Assembly (NCBI GenBank): GCA_016709875.1
Contig: JADJLZ010000013.1
Location: forward strand, 1-24,294
Reading direction: 5' to 3'
Length of the DNA stretch: 24,294 bases
Source: Planctomycetota bacterium
GTDB taxonomy: Bacteria > Planctomycetota > UBA1135 > GCA-002686595
The translations under genes were made by a program, and so were the position numbers. The notes beneath the pieces are model-generated. The model did no database searches. It was not told where the DNA came from and saw only the letters and a list, made by a program, of their open reading frames with translations. Shown in pieces: positions 1-8,218 of the stretch (position 1 is its first letter; each line of letters starts with the position of its first letter).

Positions 1-221
1 AGCGTCGAGACGGCCCTCCCCCGTCAGCGTAGCGTCCCGCGCTGGGCCGGTCGAAACCCACGATGTTCATCGGCATCGTCTTGCCCGAACGAAGCGACCG
101 ACGATGCCGACGAACTCACCTGGATGGATCGTGAGCTCGATGCCTGCAGCACGCGCAGCGGCGCCTCGGCCGTGCCGTAGTCCTTGACGACACCGGCGAG
201 TTCGACGATCGGCGGCCTCAA
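1..221 (-). CDS. ABC transporter ATP-binding protein, N-terminal fragment (runs off left edge)
   Basis: This is the start of a MacB/LolD-type ATPase that would power the second membrane-fusion protein next to it. The N-terminus reads VELAGVVKDYGTAEAPLRVLQ. After a frame change it continues as GIELTIHPGEFVGIVG, and after another as GKTMPMNIVGFDRPSAG, which covers the Walker A region and the strand before it. At least two indels fall within 220 bases. The likely start is TTG at 221, overlapping the TGA of the upstream fusion-protein gene by four bases, so the two are probably translationally coupled. Everything after Walker A (signature motif, Walker B) is outside the window. The family call is solid; the exact reading frame is not. 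Confidence 0.75.
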
Positions 222-1765
222 GGCTGGTGGACCTGTGCGCTCGTGGGAGGATCGGGTTGCGAGGCGCTGGGCGCATGCTCGTCAGCGCCGGCCTTGGTGC
301 CATCCGTGCGCGGATCGTAGAGCAGCACGCGCTCGTTCTCGGCCAGGCCCTCGAGCACCTGCACGTAGTGGTTGTTGCACTTCCCGATCTTCACCGCGCG
401 CTTCTCGCAGCCGAGTTCGCGTGCGACGAACGCGTAGTGCGCGTCGCCCTCGCCGAAGACCGACTGGATCGGGACTGCAACGTCGGGACCGTCGCCGACC
501 TGGATCTCGGCCTTGGCCGTGGTGCCCGCGCGCAGCTCGCTCTCGATCGGATCCATGGTGATCTCGATCTCGAAGGTCTTGTTCTCGGGGTTGCCCCAGT
601 TCGAATTCGCCACCGCGCCGATGCGCGTGACCTTGGCCGGGAAGGTGCGGTCCTTGATCGACTCGAGCGTCACGAGCACCGGCATTAAAGGCTGACCGAG
701 TCGACCTCGGCCTCGTGCACCTGGATCAGCACCTGCATCTCACAACGCGGGTCAGGCGGCGTGATGATCGTGTTGCGCCTGATTGAAGCGGGTGCCGACC
801 TTGACCCCGCGGTCGTGCGCATCCAGGGCTCGCCAGGTCGCTGCCGTAATAGACCAGACCCGCGCGCAGCGCCTTGATCAACGTCATGTAGCCGAGGTTC
901 CTGCTTCTCCGCTGCGGGCTGCGCCTCCGTCGGAGCGCACCTTGCCTCGGTCTCGGCCATTCTGCGGCCCTCCTTCTCCTTGAGGTTGATCTCCTCGTGC
1001 GCCTCCCCGCGTTGGTGACACGCTCCGGCATCCATATTTGACCGCGTTCTTGTGCTCGGCGGAAGGTTACATCGGAACCGTGTAGTTACTCGTACCTCCC
1101 GGGTCCTTGTCGGCGTTCTCGACACGATCTCTAATTTCTCGCGCAGCGCAGTGGCACTCTCCTCCCTCCTGGATCTTGGTCAGAAAGCCCCTGCTCGCGC
1201 AGCTCGGGCTGCTGTCGAAGCGCGTTCGCGCGCGCCGCTCGAGCAGGTGCGCCTTCTCGGCTGCTGCAGGTGCTTCTTGCGCGACTCTGGGCGACTCGCC
1301 TTTCTCCGCGGCTCGGAAGCTTCACCATGCGCGCGCGACCTCCAGATGGGAGCTGCGCCTTCTCGATCGCGAAGCGGCGCTGTCGCTGCTGGATCTTGCA
1401 ACATTACCGCGGCGGAGAAGCTCGGTGCGGAACTGGCGCAGCTTGAGTTGGTCTTGTCGTCGTACTGCGTCTGCAGCGCCGTCTTGTCGAACTCGACCAG
1501 CAGCCACCCTTCTCGACCGATTTGCCTTCCTTGACGAGGTGGTGATCTCCGCGCCGCCCTGCGAACTGGGCGCAGGCTGACCGAGTCCTTGGCCTCTTAA
1601 ATAGCCGGTCTCGCGGATCGCGATGACGAGCGGGCCGCTGCGCGCGGGCGCGGTCGCCTCGGCGGCGATGGCGACGCCACCCGCGCCGGTCCCCGCGCCC
1701 CCGAACAGCTTGAAGCCGAGCAGCGCGAGCGCGGCGAGCGCCAGGATCACCAACGTGCTCTTCAT
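218..1765 (-). CDS. HlyD/MacA-type periplasmic membrane-fusion protein (second copy), multiply frameshifted
   Basis: This adaptor would link an inner-membrane ABC exporter to the TolC-like protein encoded just upstream. The start is ATG at 1765, overlapping the TolC stop as ATGA; a GTG at 1774 is also in frame. The N-terminus MKSTLVILALAALALLGFKL is a signal anchor. It is followed by a first barrel/lipoyl half (GPLVIAIRETGYLR, then AEITTLVKEGKSVEKG in a shifted frame). Residues encoded at about 1000-1450 are Arg/Glu/Ala-rich coiled-coil hairpin in changing frames. The C-terminal beta-barrel and membrane-proximal part is intact at 685-218 (PVLVTLESIKDRTFPAKVTR, then GTTAKAEIQVGDGPDVAVPI). The reconstructed length of about 515 residues is normal to long for the family. 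Several indels prevent a single open frame; whether they are sequencing errors or decay cannot be told from the sequence. Confidence 0.8.
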
Positions 1766-3335
1766 TCCTTCCACATGCCTTTCTCGTCGATGAACAAGAG
1801 GCCCAGGTCCTTCAGGAGGCCCAGGCGCGCGATCTCGTAGGCGACCTTTTCGCGGATGAGCGAGTTCTGCGCGTCGAGCAGCGCCTGCTGCGCCTCAACC
1901 ACGTCGCGGTTGGAGAGGCTGCCCTGCTCGAAGCGCAGCTGCGCGCGGATCTTCACGTTGCGATTCCGGTCCGCGATCAGCTCCGTCTGGATCTCGAGGC
2001 TCTGCTTTGCGCGCGCCGCGCCAGCTCGCGGAAGATCCCGCGCACGGAGACGACCAGGTTGTCGCCCTTGTATTCGCCGACCGAGCGCAAGGCGGCGGCC
2101 GCGAGCCCGGAGCTGGGCCGAGCGGTAGGAGTTGCGCTCCTGGAGCTGCTGCAGCGGGATCGAGAGCGAAAGCCCCGCGTGGTAGCTGTCCTGCTCGAGG
2201 CCCTGCTGCGTGAAGCTCGGATCGCCCGCGCCGTTGCGGCCGTAGCCCAGATCCAGCGCGAGGTCGGGCAAGAGGTCGTTGCGCGCGACCTGCGCACGCC
2301 GCGGCGCGCGTCCTCAGAGCTGCTCTCGCGGTTGATCCAGTCCAGGCGGTTCGCGAGCGACCTCGACCGCCGAGTTCACGTCGTAGTTCACCCCGACGAA
2401 AGCCGGCCCCCTCGTCGTGCACGCGACCGCGACGCCCTCGGGCAGGCCCAGGAAGATGCGGGAAGCAGGGTCCAGCGCGAGTTCGAGCCTCCTCGGCCTC
2501 GATCAGGCTGTTCTGCGAGGTCAGCTCGCTGCGTTTCGCGCGCAGCACTTCGATTCGGCCACACGGCCGACGCTGAAGAGCGCATCGACTGCTTGCGCCC
2601 GAAGATCTGGCTCTCGAGGTTGCGGCGCTGGTTCTCTGAGCGCCTGCTTCTACTGCCACGAGGTCGTAGAAGCGCGAAGCGAGCGTCGATCGAGAGGCTC
2701 TCGCGCCCGAGTTCGAAGTCGCGAATCGCGCGTGCCTACACCGCTGCGCTCGGCCTGCAGCAGCGGGTCCCCAGGCGACCGTGGCCCGCGCCGCTCGGGG
2801 GCGGCTGCGTGAGCGAGAGGCAGGGCTGGAGCTGAGGTTGTTGCGGGCCCGCCGTCGAAGCCGCTCGAGGCGACCGGCGCGGCCTTGCCGCTGGGCAGCA
2901 CCTGCGAGAGCTCGCCATTCACGCCCGCGCCGTGCGTCTCGCTCGTGCTGTTGCCGCCGGCGAAGATGTAGGTGAGAGCCGCCGATACCTGCGGAGAATA
3001 GGAGAAGCGCACACCGGTCAGAGAGAGCGCGGTCTGGTAGAGCGAGTCCTTCTGCGCGATGTGGTCGCGGTTCGAGACGAAGGCCGTCTCGAGCGCGTCG
3101 TGCAGCGAGAGCACGCGCTGTGCGCCCGGGCCCTGCCAGCGCGGGCGCCGGCGCCAGGGAAGCGGCGGCCTCGCGCGGGCGCGCGGCGGTCTGTTCGCGA
3201 TTCCGAGCGTGTGCTTCCGGTGCGCGCGGCGGCAGAGTTCCGACTTCGCGGTCGGCCTCGCGCTCGTAGTGCGTCGCTGCACAGGCGCACAGACAGAGCA
3301 GTGCGAAAACGGCTTTCGGGAAGTCGGAGGAAGCG
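1762..3335 (-). CDS. TolC-family outer-membrane efflux lipoprotein, frameshifted
   Basis: This is the predicted outer-membrane channel of the export locus. The N-terminal frame reads FPKAVFALLCLCACAATHYE, a lipoprotein signal with the lipobox Cys just before AATHYEREADREV. The next segment, RVLSLHDALETAFVSNRD, is the usual start of the first TolC helical repeat. The C-terminal part (2271-1762) has the second repeat: YHAGLSLSIPLQQLQERNSY, then FEQGSLSNRDVVEAQQALLD and KVAYEIARLGLLKDLGLL. The long alpha-helical, Gln/Ala/Arg-rich composition fits. About 520 residues is normal for TolC proteins. No ATG, GTG or TTG is available in frame between the permease stop (3336) and the signal peptide, so the start is missing or shifted. 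The middle (2280-2900) changes frame several times. The TGA overlaps the ATG of the next fusion protein. Confidence 0.8.
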
Positions 3336-4598
3336 CTAGATTGATAGCAGGGAGAGCCGGACCCGCGATGGAGTGCGATATCCCCACCCGCGGCGGATCG
3401 CTTCCGTCGGCTTCAATCGCGCTGCGCGCCACGCCGGCCACGCACCGCCGACGAGGCCCAACAACAACGAGAACACGACCGCGGTGACGAGCACGGTCCC
3501 CGTCACGCGGAAGGCGAAGGCCATCTCGGTGAACGTCTGGAAGTTCATCGTGCCGGCCTTCAGCCCGTTGAACGGCAAGGCCATGAGGCAACCGACGATG
3601 CCGCCGATCAACCCGATGACGAGCGACTCGAACAAGAACGACAGGAAGATCGGGAACGGCCGGAATCCGACGGCGAGCAGGATGCCGATCTCGTGCGTGC
3701 GCGACGCGATCGCCGAGAGCATCGTGTTCGTGGCGGTGAAGATCGCAGCGAGCCCCATGATCAGCGCCAGGATGAAACCCAGCCCGCCCAGCATGAACGT
3801 CAACATGACGGTCTGCGACGCCAGGAACTGCTTCTCCGAGTAGACCTTGGCCGGCACGGTCGGGTCGAGCAGGCGCGCGGCCATCGAACCTTCCTCGGGC
3901 TCGGGCGGATCGTCGCTGAACATGACCGCGGTCGGATCGGGCGCGCCGATGTGCGTGCCGGGCTTCAGCTGCGCGACGACACGGTTCGGTCCGTAGCGCC
4001 CCATCGACGACAACAGGCGATCGAGGTCGCCCCAGATCTCGCCGGCGAACTGACCCGGGTGATCGAACACGCCGACGACCTTGAACGGTGTCTTGTTGAG
4101 CACGATCGTGTCGCCGATCACGCAGTGCTCGACGCGACCGATGAGCCGCTTGCCGACGATGAGCTCGTCGCTGCCGGGGGTGAAGTTGCGGCCCTCCACG
4201 ATCTAGAGCTCGTCCTTGCGCAACTCGAAGCTCATCGGCTGCACGCCGCGCAGCGGAACGTTCGTCACGCCGCCGCGCTCGGGCGACAAGAGGACGGCCA
4301 GGTAGGCCTCCATCGCCGCGATCGGACCGTGTTCGTTGGTCGCGATCTCGGGGACGGACTTGATCAGTTGCAGGCCGCGGTCGTAGCTGAACTGGCTGTC
4401 GCCTTCGTTCGTCGCGCCGGGGCGCAAGAACACGGCGACGTCGTCGCGGCCCCCGGCCTCGAACATCGTCTAGGAAGCCCTGCTGCAGGGCCAGGATGCC
4501 GGCACGATCGCGACGGTGGCGCCGATGCCCATCACCGTCAACAGTGTCGCGCTGCGAACGAGCAAGCTGCGCAGGTTGTAGGAAAGCGGGACGAGCAT
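3336..4598 (-). CDS. MacB/FtsX-type ABC transporter permease B, with a frameshift and an in-frame TAG
   Basis: This is the second permease of the exporter. It starts at ATG 4598, nine bases after the stop of permease A, with AGAGG just upstream. The N-terminus MLVPLSYNLRSLLVRSATLL followed by TVMGIGATVAIV is the first membrane helix. A one-base loss near 4500 breaks the frame before AGILALQQGF and MFEAGGRDDVAVFLRPGA. The extracytoplasmic domain contains GRNFTPGSDELIVGKRLIGR and a DHPGQFAGEIWGDLDRL segment typical of MacB_PCD. Three C-terminal helices follow (FMLGGLGFILALIMGLAAIF, FLSFLFESLVIGLIGGIVGC, VLVTAVVFSLLLGLVGGAWP), with the characteristic PAWRAARLKPTEAIR end. An in-frame TAG at 4203-4205 splits the extracytoplasmic domain. 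The reconstructed length of about 420 residues is normal. Confidence 0.85.
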
Positions 4599-4607
4599 GA
4601 GAGACCT

Positions 4608-5499
4608 CTAGTTCGCCGTGCGCAGGGCTTCGACACAGGCCAAGCGACTCGCGCGCCACGCGGGGATCACGCCGGCCGCGAAGCCGATCAGGATGCTGAC
4701 CACCGCGGCCAACGCGAAGGTCTCAGGCGCGGATCGAGAAGCCGGGGAACATGATCTCCCAGGCCATCGGCGATCGGCTTCTGCGTGAACCAGGCCAACG
4801 CGATGCCGAGTCCCCCACCCAGGACGGCCAGGAACAACGACTGCGTGATCAAGAGCCCGAACATCGAGCCGTCCGTGAAGCCCAGGGACTTGAGCACGCC
4901 GATCTCGGCGGACTGCTCGCGCATCGCCATGAGCATCGTGTTCACGGACGCCAGCAGGATCGCGATCAAGACGCCGGTGCCGATCCACCCCACGAACAGC
5001 GGGATGTTGCCGAACATCGTCACGAACTGACGCTGGAACTCGGCCTCCGTGGCGCAGTCCACGCGCTGCTCGGTGTCGCGGAACGTCTCCTCGACTTCGG
5101 CGATCACTTGCGCGACGTCCGCGCCGGGCGCGACACGGATCGAGAAGACACCGACGCCGGGCGGAATGCCCCCCTGCTTCAAGGTCTCCTCGTAGTAGTC
5201 CCAGTGCAGGAACATCGTGCGGTTGTCGAAGCTCGGCGAGGTCGAGTGATAGATGCCCGCGACCTGGAACTCCCACGCCTTGTCGTCCGGGTGCGGGTGC
5301 AGCGCACCGATCAGCGGAACGGTGTCGCCGACCTTCCAGCTCCGAATCGTTGGCCAGGCCATCGCCGATGATGCAGCTGGTGCGGTTGGCCATGAACGCG
5401 CCCTTCTGGTCCTCGGGCGGCACCTTCATCTCCGGGTACATCGCGAAGCAGGTCCGGATCGACCGCGAACTGCGCGAAGAAGTTCTTCTGAGCCGGATT
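4608..5499 (-). CDS. MacB/FtsX-type ABC transporter permease A, lacking its N-terminal membrane segment
   Basis: This is the first permease of the exporter. Recognisable parts are the extracytoplasmic domain (NFFAQFAVDPDLL, PEMKVPPEDQKGAFMANRTS, FGWKVGDTVPLIG, WEFQVAGIYHSTSPSFDNRT) and the C-terminal membrane part (FVGWIGTGVLIAILLASVNT, then EIGVLKSLGFTDGS, GLLITQSLFLAVLGGGLGIA, and PAWRASRLACVEALRTAN). Relatives as I recall them carry a membrane helix and about 100 residues before NFFAQFAVD. Here that part is absent and the sequence runs straight in from the ATPase in the same frame. Frame changes also occur near 5350 and 4740. The stop is TAG at 4608-4610. Without the first helix the protein could not adopt the normal topology, so this copy is either defective or mis-assembled. 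Confidence 0.8.
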
Positions 5500-6183
5500 G
5501 GTCTCGATGCGACCGAGTTGCCCCTTGTCGAGGTGGACGATGCTCTGCGCGTACTCAGCGGCGTGCGGGTCGTGCGTCACCATCAGGATCGTCTTCTTGA
5601 ACTCACGGTTGAGGCGCGTGAGCAGTTCGAGGATCTGCGTGGCGGACGCGCGGTCGAGGTCGCCGGTCGGCTCGTCGGCCAGCAGCACCTTGGGGTCGGT
5701 GGCGATCGCGCGCGCGATCGCGACGCGCTGCTCCTGGCCGCCCGAGAGCTGCCGCGGGCGGTGGTGCATGCGGTCGGCGAGGCCGACGAGCTCGAGCGCG
5801 AACTCGGCGTGCTTGCGGCGCTCGGCGCGCGAGAGCGGCGTCAGCGTCAACGGCAGCGCCACGTTCTCGAAGGCCGAGAGCACCGGGATCAGGTTGAAGC
5901 CCTGGAACACGAAGCCGACGTTGGCGCCGCGCCAGTGCGCGAGCTCGCCACCGGAGAGCTGCGTCAGGTCCTCGCCCGCGACCTCGATCACGCCGCTGTC
6001 GGCCTGGTCGAGCCCGCCGAGCAGGTTGAGCAGGGTCGTCTTGCCCGAGCCCGAGGGCCCCATCAGCGCGAAGTAGCCGCCGGCCTGCATCTCCAGATCG
6101 AGCCGGTCGAGCACGGTCAGCGTCTCCCCGCCGCGCGTGTAGGTCTTGGTGACGCTTTCGAGTCGGATGAGGGAGTTCGGCAT
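5500..6183 (-). CDS. ABC transporter ATP-binding protein (MacB/LolD type), complete motif set
   Basis: This cytoplasmic ATPase should drive the two permeases that follow. It starts at ATG 6183 (MPNSLIRLESVTKTYTRGGE). Walker A GPSGSGKTT is at residues 42-50, the Q-loop FVFQGFNL near 91-98, the signature LSGGQ at 146-150, Walker B VLLADEPT at 166-173 and the H-loop MVTHD at 201-205. The Q-loop and D-loop context is typical of the o228/LolD-MacB group. All catalytic residues are present, and this is the only gene of the left locus with an uninterrupted frame through all its motifs. After about residue 224 (HLDKGQLG) the frame has no stop and continues directly into permease A sequence, so the natural C-terminus and stop are missing. 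It follows a membrane-fusion gene by 32 bases. Confidence 0.9.
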
Positions 6184-6215
6184 GCGAGTTCGGTCCGTGG
6201 AGTGCTGGAAGCGAT

Positions 6216-7657
6216 TCAGTTCTGGATGCGCACGCGATCGCCGTCGCGCAGAGACGCCGGGGGGTCGGCGCGATGACGTCGTCTCGCCGGACGGAGGCCC
6301 GCGCTTCACGACGACGCGACCCGATCGGTCCCCGCCCAGCGACGACCTGGCGCAGTCGCACCGTGTCGCGCTCGACCACGAACACCCTGTCGGCGTCGTC
6401 GACGCGCACGAGCGCCCGCGGCGCACCAGGAGCACGGCCTGTTCCAGTTCGCGACCGTCGTCTGCAGATCCGCGGGCGCCCGGCGTCCAGGAACACGACC
6501 CGCGCGCCCATCTCCGGGCGCAGCTGTCATCGGGGTCCTCGAATACGACGCGCACCTCCACGGTCGCCTTGCTGGCGGTTCGCGGTGGGCCAGACGCGCC
6601 GACGCGACCCGCGTAGGCCTTGTCGGGCCAAGCGTCGAGGTAGATCTGTGACGGCCGCGCCTTCGTGCGCGACGTTCCGCAGCTCGTCTCCTGGAGCTCG
6701 GCTTGGACCTCGAGCGTCGCGAAGTCGACCATCGTCACCACCGAGCCGCGCGCGTTGGCGCCGCCCTGCACGTTGGGCGAGACGACCTCGCCTACATCGG
6801 CGTCCTTCAACACGACGATGCCGTCGAAGGGCGCGCGCACGTTGGTCTTGTCGAGCGTCGCCTGCGCCAGGTCGCGAGCCGCCTCCGCGACCGCGATGCG
6901 CGCGCGGGCTTCGGCGACGGCGCTGCGCGCGGCCTCGATGCGTGATTCGGACTCGGCGACGGCGCGCACGGCCGACTCGTGTCGTGCCTTGGCCCACACG
7001 ATCCGCGCCTGAGCCTCCTCGAGGTCCTTCTGAGCGCGATCGACGCTGCTCGGCGGTGTCGACTTGCCTCTGCAACACGAGCTTCGCTCGATCGCGTTTG
7101 GACTTGCGCGCGCTTCCGCGGCCGCGTCGTACTGCGAGACGTCGGCCGCGGTCGCATCGACTGCGCGGACTTCTCGGTGCCGATTTCTTCTCCGCGATCA
7201 CGACGTCGGCCTCCCGCGCGGGCCTGCACGCGCTCAGCGTGCTCTGCGCCAGCGCGACCTCCGACTTGGCTTGCTCGACGTTGGCCGCGAACTCGTCGGA
7301 GTACAACCGCGCGACGACTTGGCCCTTCTTGACGACCGAGCCTTCCTCGACGTTCATCTCGACGATTCGACCCGGGGTGTCCGCGGACAGCGCGGCGCGC
7401 GTGCGCGGCACGATGTAGCCGTTGGCCGAGGTCCCGCTGGCGGTCGCGGCCGCGGCGCCCGAGCGCAGCGTGACGCGCTGCGTGCGCACCTCCGGCAGTC
7501 GCAGGGCGTCGATCCAGCCGCGGATGCGGCCCTGGAAGACCCACCCCACGCCGAGCAGGAGGGCGAGGAAGATGAGCGGCCCGATCCAGCCACGGCGCTT
7601 CCTGCGCGGGCGGTTCGCGGCCTGCGTGCGATCGATCTTGAGCTTCTCGACGTCCAT
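6216..7657 (-). CDS. HlyD/MacA-type membrane-fusion protein (first copy), frameshifted
   Basis: This is the first gene of the left export operon. It encodes the periplasmic adaptor, about 480 residues after reconstruction. ATG at 7657 begins a basic cytoplasmic tail (residues 1-23), followed by a single membrane helix at 24-41 (WIGPLIFLALLLGVGWVF). The first lipoyl half is at about 80-120 (GYIVPRTRAALSADTPGR, then VEEGSVVKKGQVVARLYSDEF). A frame change occurs near 7180. A coiled-coil hairpin rich in Glu, Ala and Arg follows (7000-6880), then the second lipoyl half (TNVRAPFDGIVVLKDADVGE) and barrel segments to SLRDGDRVRIQN and TGA at 6216-6218. Further indels lie between 6300 and 6560. The combination of tail, helix, lipoyl and barrel domains makes the family clear. 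Confidence 0.85.
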
Positions 7658-7758
7658 GGCGTGCCGCTGAATCGGGCGTCCCGTTCCAGTCGGGGGGGCG
7701 AACAGGTTAGTCGAAGCCCCCCCACCGGCGGAAGCTCCCGCTTCCCTACACTGCCCCC
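7658..7758. promoter_or_regulatory. Divergent intergenic region between the export operon and yjbQ
   Basis: These 101 bases separate two divergently transcribed genes and must hold both promoters if the genes are expressed. Towards yjbQ, TACACT at 7747-7752 sits six bases before the ATG and no Shine-Dalgarno sequence is present. Towards the export operon, TAACCT on the minus strand lies about 50 bases before the ATG at 7657. No convincing -35 box is seen for either. A run of seven G and a run of seven C flank the centre. Confidence 0.4.
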
Positions 7759-8175
7759 ATGCAATGGCAGCGAAACCTCGAGGTGCGCACGCGCGGCCGG
7801 GGCCTGGTCGAGCTCACGCGCGAAATCGTCTCCTGCGTGCGTGACTCGGGTGTCACGACGGGTCTGTGCGTGGTCTTCTGCCGCCACACCTCCGCCAGCC
7901 TGCTGATCACCGAGAACGCCGACCCGAGCGCGCGCGTCGACGTGCTGGACTGGCTCGAGCGCCTCGCGCCGGACGGCGACCCGCGCAACGCGCACGACGC
8001 CGAGGGCCCCGACGACAGCCCGGCCCACCAGCGCAGCGCGGTCTTGCGCACGAGCGAGACGATCCCGATCGCAAACGGCGTGCTCGCGCTGGGGACCTGG
8101 CAGGGAGTGTTCCTGGCCGAGCACCGATTCGACGCGCACGTGCGCAGCGTGCTGGTCCACGTCAGCGGGGACTGA
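7759..8175 (+). CDS. yjbQ: YjbQ/UPF0047 family protein (secondary thiamine-phosphate synthase enzyme family)
   Basis: This is an intact 138-residue gene, a typical length for the family. Members are small cytoplasmic trimers. The annotated thiamine-phosphate synthase activity is a side activity seen in complementation, so the physiological role is uncertain. Family hallmarks are HTSASLLITENADP at about residues 48-61, an acidic stretch with NAHD and DDSPAHQ, then SETIPIANGVLALGTWQGVF and the LAEHR motif near the end. The start ATG at 7759 has no Shine-Dalgarno sequence but lies just after TACACT, which suggests a leaderless transcript. The 3' 265 bases (7915-8179) recur at 11740-12004. The gene is convergent with the propeller gene downstream. 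Confidence 0.93.
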   Translation: MQWQRNLEVRTRGRGLVELTREIVSCVRDSGVTTGLCVVFCRHTSASLLITENADPSARVDVLDWLERLAPDGDPRNAHDAEGPDDSPAHQRSAVLRTSETIPIANGVLALGTWQGVFLAEHRFDAHVRSVLVHVSGD

Positions 8176-8179
8176 GCGA
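7915..8179 (+). repeat. Direct repeat, left copy: 3' part of yjbQ
   Basis: These 265 bases match 11740-12004 without gaps, with 17 mismatches by eye, about 94 percent identity. The match starts at AACGCCGAC inside yjbQ and ends at GCGA just after the stop codon. It is broken sharply at both ends. Together the copies bracket 3.6 kb holding two exported-protein genes. Confidence 0.93.
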
Positions 8180-8191
8180 GGTGCGGGTGTC

Positions 8192-8211
8192 AGCTCGCCT
8201 TCGAGCGAGCT
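8192..8211. terminator. Possible weak terminator hairpin between convergent genes
   Basis: AGCTCGC (8192-8198) and GCGAGCT (8205-8211) form a perfect seven-base stem with a six-base loop CTTCGA. It lies 16 bases after the yjbQ stop and 8 bases beyond the end of the convergent propeller gene. No T-tract follows, so intrinsic termination is doubtful. Confidence 0.35.
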
Positions 8212-8218
8212 CGGGCCA

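Noticed and set aside
4203..4205. Programmed recoding of TAG in permease B
   Set aside because: No pyrrolysine or read-through signal is visible and the surrounding genes are full of errors, so a simple nonsense change or miscall is the plainer reading.
2059..4754. Plus-strand frames of 258 and 353 codons in the left locus
   Set aside because: They are Arg/Glu/His-rich reversals of the TolC and permease genes with no independent support.
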